From the NCBI RefSeq assembly GCF_943192995.1, contig NZ_CALPCP010000002.1, positions 186,001-250,000 of the forward strand: a stretch of DNA of 64,000 bases. Reading direction: 5' to 3'. The notes beneath the pieces are model-generated. The model was given only the letters and a program-made list of their open reading frames with translations, made no database searches and was not told where the DNA came from. Made by a program: the position numbers and the translations under genes. The stretch comes from Flintibacter muris (GTDB taxonomy: Bacteria; Bacillota; Clostridia; Oscillospirales; Oscillospiraceae). This document shows positions 9,801 through 16,745 of the stretch, in pieces (positions within the stretch are counted from its first letter, which is position 1; the number at the start of each line of letters is the position of its first letter).

Positions 9801-10136
9801 GGCCGGCTGGACATAGCGGAACAGCCCCTGGGTGGAGCCGGCGGAAGTAAGGCGAAGACCGGAGATGGTGTGCCCCTGGCCCAGGAAGGTGCCGCCAAAG
9901 GTGGGGATGGGGGCAAAGTCCTGTCCCTCCAGCTCCAGGTCGGCGGTCAGCACAAAGGTCTTACCCTGGGACCAGGTGTCCAGGGAGCAGCTTTGGGCAA
10001 ATTTCTGAAAATCCTCCACTGTGGAGATGGTCACCTGCTCCCCCTCCGCGGCCCTGGCCACAGGCAGGACAAAGGAGGCCACCAGCCACCAGGCCAGCAG
10101 CAAAGCGAGCAGCCGGTTGGTAAAGCGCTTATCCAT
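6882..10136 (-). CDS. Large exported GLUG-repeat protein with helical central region and C-terminal membrane anchor
   Basis: About 1084 residues. The N terminus is a signal peptide (KRFTNRLLALLLAWWLVAS, cleavage near VARA-AEGEQ). Residues ~60-340 carry GLUG-type repeats (GGIVGDNAGTLENC, GGVVGRNAESGQLIGC, GGIAGRQSGYLTGC, GGIVGQAEP). Residues ~340-640 are rich in A, L, E, D and Q with heptad-like spacing, suggesting long helices or coiled coil. A second GLUG block follows (GGIVGAMAIE, GGMVGRMDLG, GGVAGFAG, GGIAGWASR). The C terminus has a transmembrane helix (TILAAAVGAAVLAALLVIVG) and a Lys-rich cytoplasmic tail. ATG at 10136 follows GAAAGGGGGC and overlaps the pump gene by 8 nt, indicating coupled translation. 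GLUG domains are known from surface and adhesin proteins; the job here is unknown, and a link to the pump is inferred. Confidence 0.8.
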   Translation of the reverse strand: MDKRFTNRLLALLLAWWLVASFVLPVARAAEGEQVTISTVEDFQKFAQSCSLDTWSQGKTFVLTADLELEGQDFAPIPTFGGTFLGQGHTISGLRLTSAGSTQGLFRYVQPAGVVRDLTVTGLVAPEGTRSTVGGIVGDNAGTLENCAFQGVVQGESMVGGVVGRNAESGQLIGCSASGSVSGENATGGIAGRSLGLLLKCVNSAGVNLTQTESSVDLLGADAGTALEERVTANDETYYLLSSCFDTGGIVGYSSGVVQGCTNNGAVGYPHVGYNTGGIAGRQSGYLTGCVNNGTIHGRKDVGGIVGQAEPYVVMDPGRDVIEELRQELGTLESLINRALDNAQHTGDDVSARLSVMGDYTSSAGDSAKEMLDHVSDFTDENINTVNILSADITNALDQISPALDDLSDAGQKLERMSRQLEEAMDSLGDAVDTSDRALKEVRSALSVLRQFNGELVTAINRFQQALDAFDRFLPSGIGLPSLSELGEARKNLRSAFSAMQSAGDQLDSAILRLERALEAARPLSGELEDALEELQGAANSSAAIGRLLDRAFDTIGDAVDDLTADGPAEFTPLGEEFRQASDSLYSSMSGLFDEMEGLNGVLQSANSTLTSDLRAINRQCNVVFALLLDSMDEFLDDVEEGPSRWVEDTSEEDIAATREGKVADCRSTGAVEGDRNVGGIVGAMAIEFDLDPEDDTADRFSFGATYETKAVLQSCLNYGSVTAKKDYVGGMVGRMDLGTALDCQNYGPVASTSGDYVGGVAGFAGASVRSCYAKNTLSGGNYVGGIAGWASRLQGSYAIATITEGTEYLGAVAGGVETDGVLRDNHFVDTGVAGVDGVSYAGRAEPIPFDELSRMPGVPLEFTAFTLTLTAEGETVAQIPFLYGEDLSRIQLPPVPEQEGCYGMWPEFDRSGLSSDLTVEAVYAPWITVTASQELSGKLSLALAEGRFTEEAVLHVSESAQLPPQNSGDGTVVWDISLTGSGLDSGDTVPLRLLNPNGGKAAVWQYRNGQWQQVEAVENGRYLLLAMEGTQATFCIQPQPGGSWTILAAAVGAAVLAALLVIVGKKKKKPAKAQKEKEPAAKD

Positions 10137-12609
10137 GGTGTTCTGCCCCCTTTCCTGCGGTGAGGGCCGACGGCGGGCCCTCTTCGGACTCCAGCGCCCC
10201 CGCCGCCAGCGCGGCGTTGATGGTGCCATGGAGGGTACCGCTGAAATCGGCGTCCACCACGCCGGAGATGTAGCCCCGGACGTGGCCGTTCACCCGCATG
10301 GTTCCGGTGTGGGTCTGGATGGGCAGCCGGGCCTTGAGGGTGAAGGCGGTCTTTTCAATGATAATGTCGCCCAGCAGCAGAATCTGGGGCAGGATGCCCA
10401 TAACCAGGAAGATGGAAATCAGGGTGCCTCGGCCCAGGCACACGCCAATGGAGGCGATAGAGGCGGTGGTGGACAGCACGCCAATGGCGATACCGGCGGA
10501 GGCCAGGATGGTGCCCGAGGTGACAATGGTTGGGAAGGCCTCATTCAGCGACTCGATCACCGCGTCCTTCAAGGGCATGGTCTGCTTCAGCTCCACATAG
10601 CGGTTGGCAATCACAATGGCGTAGTCGATATTGGCCCCCATCTGGATGGAGCTGACCACCAGATAGCTGAGGAAGAACAGGGGCTCACTTTGTAAGTAGG
10701 GGAAGGAGAAGTTGATCCACACACTGCCCTGAATCACCAGAATCAGCAGGATGGGCAGTCCGGAGGACTGGAAGGTAAACACCAGCACCAGCACCACAAA
10801 CACAATGGTCAGGATGCCGATCAGCAGGTTGTCGTTGCCGAAGGAGGTGGACAGGTCCAGGTCACTGGTGGAGTTGCCCACCAGAAAGGCGTCCTCCGGG
10901 TAATATTTGCCCACCACGGTGTGGAGAGTATCCAAAAAGGCAAAGGTCTCCTCGCTCTCCTCGGGCAGGTTGAGCTGGAGGACCAGGCGGCTGTAGTTCT
11001 CCCCCTTTAATTGCAGCTGGGCGTCGGTAAGCTGCCCGTGCAGGTCCTCGATGGTCTCGGTCATGTCAGCGTCCAGGGTGACGTAGCCCTCCTCCATCAT
11101 GTCGTAGACATACAGGAACATGTCAATCAGGGGCACGCCGTAGCTGTCTAGGCCGGATATCACCTGCCCATAGTTCTCCTGATCCACGGCGTAGGCGGAG
11201 TACAGCAGCCGGGTTACCTCAATGTCCAGGTCAGTCATCTCGGCAAACTGGCGGGGAGTCAGCCGGTCGGTGAGCACGTAGCCGTCCATGGCGTCCACGT
11301 TGGCCAACCCCAGTACGGTGTCCGTCTCAGTCATCCGCTCCAGCTCCCGGAGCAGCCGGCCCTCCCGCTCATAGTCCCCCTGGGGCACCAGCACGGCCAG
11401 GGTGTTCACCCGGCCAAAGGTGTCGTTTACCCTGGTCTGGGCAATCTGGGCATCGTTTTTCCGGATGGTGGTCAGGTCGGTCTGCCCATAGGCGTAGGGG
11501 CATCGGTTGGCAAAGATAAAGCCGCCGATCAGCAGTACCACAAACAAGGGGGGCATAATAAAGCGGGTCTTAACCGCCAGCTGGCCCCAGGCGGTAATCT
11601 TGGGCACAAAATTTTTGTGATGGGTCCGGTCGATAAGGCCGCTGAAGCTGAGCAGCAGTCCCGGCATCAGGGTGAACACAGCCAGCAGGCTGAGCACAAT
11701 GGCCTTCATCAGCACCAGGCCCAGATCCTTGCCAATGCCAAACTGCATAAAGCACATAGCCCCCAGGCCGGAGAGCGTGGTCATGGAACTGCCTGAAATC
11801 TCCGGGATGGCCTTGCTCAGGGCGATCACCACCGCTTCGCGGGCCTCCAGGTGCTCCCGCTCCTCGGTATACCGGTGGCACAAAATGATGGCGTAGTCAA
11901 TGGCCAGGGCCAGCTGGAGCACCACCGCCACCGAGTTGGACACAAAGGAAATTTCCCCAAAGATGAAGTTGGTGCCCTTGTTCATCAGGGCAGCCATGCC
12001 GAAGGTCATCAGCAGCACGGGAATCTCCATATAGGTGTGGGAGGTAAACAGCAGCACCAGCAGGATAATCACTATGGCAATCACCATAACCACCTGCATC
12101 TCGGCGTCCAGATTGGCGGAGGCGGAGTCGCCCACGTCCCCGGTAACGTAGACGTCATACCCCTCCAGCAGCGCCTTTACACCGTTCAGCCCCTCCAGGC
12201 TTACCTGGTCGCTTGCGGTGCCGTCATAGGTGATGGAAAACAGAGCGGAGCCGTTGGTATAGTGGTCCTCCGTACCGTCGAACTCCACCGACTTTACACC
12301 CTTTACAGCTTCCGCCTGCCCGGCCAGGTGCTCTGCCTGGCTGTAAGAGATGTTGTCCACCATAATGCGGCTGGTGCCAAAGGTGACAAACTCCTCATCC
12401 ATGATGGTCAGACCCTGGCGGGTCTCAGTGGTGTCAGGCAAATAGCTGGTCAGATCGTCGTTGACCGCCACCCAGCCGCTGGAAAAGACACAAAAAATGG
12501 CGATACCGATATACATCAGGTAAAACGCCTTTCGCTTGTCCACGATGAAGGCGGCTACCCGCTCCATTGGGCTCTGTTTTTCCGAAGCTTCCACTGTATG
12601 CTTGCTCAA
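10129..12609 (-). CDS. MMPL/RND-family membrane transporter
   Basis: About 826 residues with the duplicated RND layout: TM1 (AFYLMYIGIAIFCVFSSGWVA... near 25-45), an extracytoplasmic loop with LTSYLPDTTETRQG, a 5-6 helix block (VVMVIAIVIILLVLLF; LALAIDYAIILCHRYTEERE), a second loop, and a second helix block (NDNLLIGILTIVFVVLVLVF; IQMGANIDYAIVIANRYVE). The paired LAIDYAI/ANIDYAI motifs with acidic residues in a helix fit proton-coupled MMPL transporters that export lipids or hydrophobic compounds. The start is taken as TTG at 12609, 8 nt after AAAGGAG; the GTG at 12615 is too close to that site. It is the first gene of the pump/GLUG unit. The substrate is unknown. Confidence 0.85.
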   Translation of the reverse strand: MSKHTVEASEKQSPMERVAAFIVDKRKAFYLMYIGIAIFCVFSSGWVAVNDDLTSYLPDTTETRQGLTIMDEEFVTFGTSRIMVDNISYSQAEHLAGQAEAVKGVKSVEFDGTEDHYTNGSALFSITYDGTASDQVSLEGLNGVKALLEGYDVYVTGDVGDSASANLDAEMQVVMVIAIVIILLVLLFTSHTYMEIPVLLMTFGMAALMNKGTNFIFGEISFVSNSVAVVLQLALAIDYAIILCHRYTEEREHLEAREAVVIALSKAIPEISGSSMTTLSGLGAMCFMQFGIGKDLGLVLMKAIVLSLLAVFTLMPGLLLSFSGLIDRTHHKNFVPKITAWGQLAVKTRFIMPPLFVVLLIGGFIFANRCPYAYGQTDLTTIRKNDAQIAQTRVNDTFGRVNTLAVLVPQGDYEREGRLLRELERMTETDTVLGLANVDAMDGYVLTDRLTPRQFAEMTDLDIEVTRLLYSAYAVDQENYGQVISGLDSYGVPLIDMFLYVYDMMEEGYVTLDADMTETIEDLHGQLTDAQLQLKGENYSRLVLQLNLPEESEETFAFLDTLHTVVGKYYPEDAFLVGNSTSDLDLSTSFGNDNLLIGILTIVFVVLVLVFTFQSSGLPILLILVIQGSVWINFSFPYLQSEPLFFLSYLVVSSIQMGANIDYAIVIANRYVELKQTMPLKDAVIESLNEAFPTIVTSGTILASAGIAIGVLSTTASIASIGVCLGRGTLISIFLVMGILPQILLLGDIIIEKTAFTLKARLPIQTHTGTMRVNGHVRGYISGVVDADFSGTLHGTINAALAAGALESEEGPPSALTAGKGAEHHG

Positions 12610-12643
12610 GCTGAGCACTCCTTTCCAAAAACTATAATAAATT

Positions 12644-12672
12644 ATAATACACCTCTTTGACAAAAAAATCAA
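12644..12672 (-). promoter_or_regulatory. Promoter of the MMPL/GLUG unit
   Basis: On the minus strand TTGATT (12672-12667), a 17-bp spacer and TATTAT (12649-12644), about 35 bp upstream of the pump start. Confidence 0.65.
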
Positions 12673-12675
12673 TGG

Positions 12676-12722
12676 ACAGATTCCCTTGCCCCTTTCAACA
12701 CAGATTCCCTTGCCCCTTTCAA
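12676..12722. repeat. Two tandem 23-bp direct repeats next to the pump promoter
   Basis: Identical 23-mers (core CAGATTCCCTTGCCCC) at 12676-12698 and 12700-12722, period 24 bp, start 4 bp upstream of the -35 hexamer. Two-turn spacing on one DNA face suggests binding sites for a regulator, probably an activator. No regulator gene is adjacent. Confidence 0.7.
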
Positions 12723-12837
12723 GAAAAGTGTTGTTGCGGCATAACTTCGGCAGTTTCTATAAAACCAGATTGATATGATAATTATTTTGCGGTACAAGCT
12801 GTTCGGCAAATCGGGATAGGTAGGAGGCAATATTGAA

Positions 12838-13179
12838 GTGTTTATTAAGGTATTTTTATATGCTAATACAGAAGATGAATCTATGAAAATTATCACAGAT
12901 ATTTTATCTCCATTGAACATTGAGATAGGAAAAACTAAGATTGAGTTGGAACCGTACTGGAAAATAAACGGTATATATAGCGTTGATGTTTATGTAGATT
13001 CAGATGTTAGTATCTTACAAAAAGAAGTATTGGAGAAATTTTTAAAAACGATAGCAAATAAATGGATAAGCTATGGAGAACCGATAAACGAAATTCTTAT
13101 CTCAAGAAATGATAAAGACATCGTTATCAATAATGAAAAAATTGAAATGATAAATATTTATTTTGAGGATGAAAATTAG
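12838..13179 (+). CDS. AT-rich orphan gene of unknown function
   Basis: A 113-residue acidic protein (N-terminal FIKVFLYANTEDESMK, C-terminal INIYFEDEN) that I do not recognise. No signal peptide, membrane helix or cysteine is seen; predicted character is a small alpha/beta cytoplasmic protein. GTG at 12838 is preceded by AGGAGG at 12822-12827 (10 nt). Base composition is markedly AT-rich with AT-ending codons, unlike the GC-rich neighbours, which suggests recent acquisition. A size and composition like those of orphan immunity proteins of contact or secreted toxin systems is only a guess. A hairpin at 13220-13251 follows. Confidence 0.65.
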   Translation: MFIKVFLYANTEDESMKIITDILSPLNIEIGKTKIELEPYWKINGIYSVDVYVDSDVSILQKEVLEKFLKTIANKWISYGEPINEILISRNDKDIVINNEKIEMINIYFEDEN

Positions 13180-13219
13180 CTCCTAAATGGGGAATATTGA
13201 ATAACAAGTTTCGGTTTAT

Positions 13220-13258
13220 CGGGCAGCCATCCTCTAATTGAGGGCAGCCCGCTTTATG
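13220..13258 (+). terminator. Probable terminator after the AT-rich gene
   Basis: Stem CGGGC...GCCCG with inner CCTC/GAGG closes over TAATT (13220-13251) and is followed by CTTTATG. Confidence 0.5.
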
Positions 13259-13361
13259 TATTTTGACCCACTGTTTTGTGAAACGGCTATAGAGCAACAC
13301 CAATCTGAAAAGGGAGATTCTCTTAGTCACGGAAATCAATTCTCAGAAAACCTGCCGCATT

Positions 13362-13424
13362 TGTAGGGCGGGACGACCCTGGCCCGCCGCTGGTTGGCCG
13401 CTTTTCCCAACGGCGCGCCCTACA
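13362..13424. repeat. Palindromic GGGCGGG-type dispersed repeat, copy 2
   Basis: Arms TGTAGGGCGGGACG and CGGCGCGCCCTACA. The left arm is nearly identical to copy 1. It fills part of the 456-bp gap before the phosphate symporter. Confidence 0.75.
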
Positions 13425-13537
13425 GTGGAAAAATTGATTTCTATGTCTTTAGAAGTGTCCTATTGCGCACTTTATATCAATCATTGGAATTGCTGTGATC
13501 CGCAGATAAGTCCGGCAAAAATTGTAAGGAACACCAG

Positions 13538-13566
13538 TTGACGGATGGGTCCTGTACGGTTATAAT
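13538..13566 (+). promoter_or_regulatory. Promoter of the Na/Pi symporter gene
   Basis: TTGACG (13538-13543), a 17-bp spacer and TATAAT (13561-13566), 70 bp upstream of the start codon. No Pho-box-like direct repeats were recognised. Confidence 0.75.
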
Positions 13567-13635
13567 GATAATGGAAGAATTTAGGGATATTTGTCATTAG
13601 GGGTACATGCGGCGTGCCGCAGAAGGGATCTACAT

Positions 13636-15285
13636 ATGAATATATTGGAGTTTTTCGGCCTGTTCGGCGGCCTGGCTCTGTTCCTCCACGGAATGCAGAT
13701 GATGAGCTCCGGTCTGGAGGCCGCGGCTGGCAACCGGATGAAATCTGTTTTGGAGCGGCTCACCGCCAACCGTTTTATGGGCATTCTGGTGGGCGCCCTT
13801 ATCACCACCGCTGTCCAGTCCTCCTCCGCCACCACTGTGATGGTGGTGGGCTTTGTCAACGCCGGAATCATGAATCTGAACCAGGCGGTCTGGCTCATTA
13901 TGGGCGCCAACGTGGGCAAGACCACCACCGGCCTGCTTATCGCCCTGGATGTGGGCGCGCTGGCCCCCATTGTCGCCTTCGTGGGCGTGTTCATGATGGT
14001 CTTTTTGAAAAAGCCGAATTTGCAGCATGTGGGGCAGCTTTTGGCCGGCCTGGGCATTTTGTTTATCGGCATGGATATGATGAGCACGGCCATGGAGCCC
14101 CTGCGGGAGGTGCCTGCCTTTGTCAACATGATGGCCACCCTGTCCAACCCCATTTTGGGTATCGCCTTTGGCGCCATCTTTACCGCTCTGATCCAGTCCT
14201 CCGCCGCCTCGGTGGGCATCCTGCAAACCCTGGCTGACGCCGGAATCGTGGAGTTTTCCGGGGCAGTCTATGTGCTGTTCGGACAGAATATCGGCACCTG
14301 CATCACCGCTGTGATGGCCTCTTTCGGTACCAGCCGTGACGCAAAGCGGGCCACCTGTGTCCATCTGCTGTTCAATGTAATCGGCACTGTCATCTTTACC
14401 GTAGTGGTGATGGTCTTCCCTCTTACTTCCCTGATTGAATCCATGGTCCCTGGACCTATGGCTCAGATTGCCGTGATGCACGTCTTCTTCAACCTGGTCA
14501 CCACCATTTTGCTGATTCCCTTTGGCGATGCCCTGGCCCGGCTGGCCACCCGCCTCCTGCCCGATACCGGTGAGGACGAAAAAGCAGGGAACAGCGGCAT
14601 GCGTCTGGCTTACCTCACCCCTGTCACCGCTGGCGGCAAGGACGGCGGCCTGGGTGTGTCCGCCATTGTGGTGGACCAGCTGCGCAATGAGCTGCACCGC
14701 ATGCTGGAGATGGCCCGCCAGAATGTGGATGCCAGCTTCAAGGCTGTGGCGGACAAGGACCTCATCCCCCTGGAGCGGATTGAGCAGCGGGAGCAGTACA
14801 TAGACTTTTTGAATAAGGAGATCTCCCGCTATATCTCCCACCTGATCGCCATTGAGACCAACGAACTGGGCTCTAAAATTGTCAGCTGTCTCTTCGCCAT
14901 CTCGGGCAACATTGAGCGCATTGGCGACCACGCCGACAACCTGGCCGGCTACACCAGAATGCTGGTGGAGGAGGACATCTCCTTCTCCCAGTACGCCCAG
15001 GAGGAGATCAAGCGGATGCGGGACATCTCCCTCCGGGCAGTGTCCGCCCTGCTGTCCGGCGACGCGGGCAGTTCGGAGTGGCTCACCCACGTAGCCCAGA
15101 TGGAGCAGAAAATTGACGATATGACCGACGATTTCCGCCGTGACCAGCTGGCCCGCATGCGCAACGGAACCTGTTCCGACGAGGCCTGCATCCTCTACTC
15201 AGAGCTGCTCACCGACTTTGAGCGTATCGGCGACCACGTCCTCAATATTGCCCAGGAGATGAACAAGACCAGAACGCCCCTTTAA
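13636..15285 (+). CDS. Na/Pi-cotransporter family protein with PhoU-like tail
   Basis: 549 residues. The first ~310 form a PNaS/NptA-type membrane domain with two inverted QSS repeats, the substrate-site signature: TTAVQSSSATTVMVVGFVNAG (about 55-75) and ALIQSSAASVGILQTLADAG (about 190-209). Residues ~350-540 form a cytoplasmic helical PhoU-like domain (NIERIGDHADNLAGYT and DFERIGDHVLNIAQ, both with the metal-binding E/DxxxxGDH pattern). This architecture is known in Firmicutes as sodium-dependent phosphate import or efflux with phosphate-responsive control. ATG at 13636 follows GAAGGGA. It has its own promoter and terminator. Confidence 0.9.
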   Translation: MNILEFFGLFGGLALFLHGMQMMSSGLEAAAGNRMKSVLERLTANRFMGILVGALITTAVQSSSATTVMVVGFVNAGIMNLNQAVWLIMGANVGKTTTGLLIALDVGALAPIVAFVGVFMMVFLKKPNLQHVGQLLAGLGILFIGMDMMSTAMEPLREVPAFVNMMATLSNPILGIAFGAIFTALIQSSAASVGILQTLADAGIVEFSGAVYVLFGQNIGTCITAVMASFGTSRDAKRATCVHLLFNVIGTVIFTVVVMVFPLTSLIESMVPGPMAQIAVMHVFFNLVTTILLIPFGDALARLATRLLPDTGEDEKAGNSGMRLAYLTPVTAGGKDGGLGVSAIVVDQLRNELHRMLEMARQNVDASFKAVADKDLIPLERIEQREQYIDFLNKEISRYISHLIAIETNELGSKIVSCLFAISGNIERIGDHADNLAGYTRMLVEEDISFSQYAQEEIKRMRDISLRAVSALLSGDAGSSEWLTHVAQMEQKIDDMTDDFRRDQLARMRNGTCSDEACILYSELLTDFERIGDHVLNIAQEMNKTRTPL

Positions 15286-15290
15286 TTGAA

Positions 15291-15330
15291 ACAGCCGCCG
15301 CAGAAAATTCTGCGGCGGCTGTGTTTATTT
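15291..15330 (+). terminator. Intrinsic terminator of the Na/Pi symporter gene
   Basis: A 15-bp GC-rich stem ACAGCCGCCGCAGAA/TTCTGCGGCGGCTGT (15291-15305 with 15308-15322) is followed by GTTTATTTAT. Confidence 0.85.
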
Positions 15331-15398
15331 ATACTTCTGTCAGGTCAAAGAGGATAGATATCTTTTATAGCGAGAACTGTTAGAAAATTTCTTACTTC

Positions 15399-15487
15399 AG
15401 CAAGCTTCAAAATTGCTGACACCGGCTCTGCAGGGGCGGCCAAATGCCGCCCCCTACAAGTGGCAGCAATTCTGACGATTGCTATAT
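15399..15487. repeat. Composite dispersed repeat, full form, copy 3
   Basis: The core TGCAGGGGCGGC/GCCGCCCCCTACA (15429-15458) is framed by outer arms AGCAAGCTTCAAAATTGCTG (left) and CAGCAATTCTGACGATTGCT (right). This is the clearest example of the complete ~90-bp element. Confidence 0.75.
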
Positions 15488-15488
15488 A

Positions 15489-15729
15489 TCACATTGGGTA
15501 ATAAAAGAAAGGGGGCTTTTCGATGTTGATAGCCCCCTCTTGAACCACTGGCTGCTGTCTAGTCGTAAATAGAGTACACTTCGTTGCCGTATTCATAACA
15601 ACAGCGGCTTCGGTGGTTTCCGCTTCGATCTCGGCGGCTTCGGCGGTGTCGGCGGACATTGCCCCTGCTCCAACGGTGACAAACATAGACACACAATGTC
15701 AGTGCTGTCAACATTTTTACAATTCCCAT
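15489..15729 (-). pseudogene. Small secreted protein gene, apparently frameshifted
   Basis: From ATG at 15729 (AAGGA ~10 nt upstream) the frame reads MGIVKMLTALTLC and would begin a signal peptide. It then turns Arg-rich. A +1 frame entered at the TGTGTG run near 15696 continues it as VSMFVTVGAGAMSA with an AxA-like cleavage site and an acidic Ala/Glu stretch (ADTAEAAEIEAETTEAAVV). Near 15600 the first frame again looks natural (YEYGNEVYSIYD, stop at 15559) just before a terminator hairpin at about 15507-15541. A simple reading is a ~57-residue exported peptide carrying two compensating indels; sequencing error is an alternative. The product is not recognised. Confidence 0.4.
15504..15540 (-). 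terminator. Terminator after the small secreted-protein gene
   Basis: Stem AGGGGGCT/AGCCCCCT is followed on the minus strand by TTCTTTTATT. Confidence 0.6.
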
Positions 15730-15851
15730 GGCAAAATTTCCTTCTTGCCTTAACAATAGACTCTCGGAATCTTTAAGCCTTATTCTATGGGACTTTTATG
15801 ACAAAAGCTACCAACTATCCGGCAATTATTGGTTGTAATCAAATTATAACC

Positions 15852-16730
15852 TTAAATTCCTGTCAGGTCAAAGGGCGGCGTATACTCCTGTCTGGCGGAG
15901 GTCCGCTCCTGGGTGAAGCCGGCCAGTCCAAGATTCTCCATGTACTCCCGGGCGGAGCGCATCTCGCCGGGTCTCAGGCGGCGGTCCAGTTCCGGGCAGG
16001 CGGACAGGTTCCCCCAAGGGGTGTACTGGCTCATGAGGGAGAACAGCACCGTTCCCGGCGCAAACTCCCGGGCCGTCCAGTCCATCACCGCCTTGGCCTG
16101 GTTCAGCTGGCCGGGCAGGATGAGATGGCGTATAATTGTTCCTCTTATTAACAATCTGTTATCGTCAAACTGGCAGGGGCCAGTCTGCCGGACCATCTCC
16201 CGGATGGCCTCCTGCGCAATTTCCGGGTAATCAGGGGCGGCGGAATAGCGGCGGGCGGTCTCCCCGTTCAAGTACTTCAGGTCGGGGAGGTAGATGTCCA
16301 CCTTGCCCTCCAGCCTCCGGAGGGTATCCGTTTTGTCATATCCTCCGGTGTTGAATACAACGGGGATAGGGGGGCGCCAATCCTCCAGCAGGGCGGCAAC
16401 GGCGTGGGCATAGTGGGTAGGGTTGACGAAATTCAGATTGTGAGCCCCCTGAGCGGCCAGCTCCTCACAAATTTCCCTCAGGCGGTCCAGGGTGACCGCC
16501 CTGCCAAAGTTCTGATGACTGATCTTCTCGTTCTGGCAAAACACACAGCCCAGGGAGCAGCCGGAGAAGAAGACAGTTCCGGAGCCCCGGCTGCCAGAGA
16601 TGGGAGGCTCCTCCCAGTGGTGGAGGGCCGCACGGGCCAGGATGGGGACGGATGGCATGCGGCAATAGCCCTTCCCTTCCGTCTCGGTGCGTTGGGCCCC
16701 GCAGTTCCGGGGACAGAGGCGGCAAATCAT
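15852..16730 (-). CDS. Radical SAM protein of the pyruvate formate-lyase-activase type
   Basis: 292 residues. The radical SAM [4Fe-4S] motif is C58-SLG-C62-VF-C65, after an N-terminal Cys-rich segment (CRLCPRNCGA and GYC at 23) as in the PflA-homologue/YgiQ-unrelated subgroup sometimes annotated as AmmeMemoRadiSam-type or PflX. It should cleave S-adenosylmethionine to a 5'-deoxyadenosyl radical; the substrate is unknown and no glycyl-radical enzyme is nearby. Other conserved pieces are FNTGGYDK and DIYLPDLKY. It starts 15 bp after the mutY stop with an AAGGGGG site, so the two share an operon. Confidence 0.85.
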   Translation of the reverse strand: MICRLCPRNCGAQRTETEGKGYCRMPSVPILARAALHHWEEPPISGSRGSGTVFFSGCSLGCVFCQNEKISHQNFGRAVTLDRLREICEELAAQGAHNLNFVNPTHYAHAVAALLEDWRPPIPVVFNTGGYDKTDTLRRLEGKVDIYLPDLKYLNGETARRYSAAPDYPEIAQEAIREMVRQTGPCQFDDNRLLIRGTIIRHLILPGQLNQAKAVMDWTAREFAPGTVLFSLMSQYTPWGNLSACPELDRRLRPGEMRSAREYMENLGLAGFTQERTSARQEYTPPFDLTGI

Positions 16731-16745
16731 AATGTTCCCCCTTTT

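Noticed and set aside
12669-12920. Minus-strand frame over the tandem 23-bp repeats reading LKGARESV twice
   Set aside because: The protein repeat is only the translation of the DNA repeat (24-bp period); it overlaps the AT-rich gene and the pump promoter.
13630-15090. Minus-strand open frame of ~486 codons opposite the Na/Pi symporter
   Set aside because: Shadow; the plus-strand gene has promoter, RBS, terminator and conserved QSS motifs.
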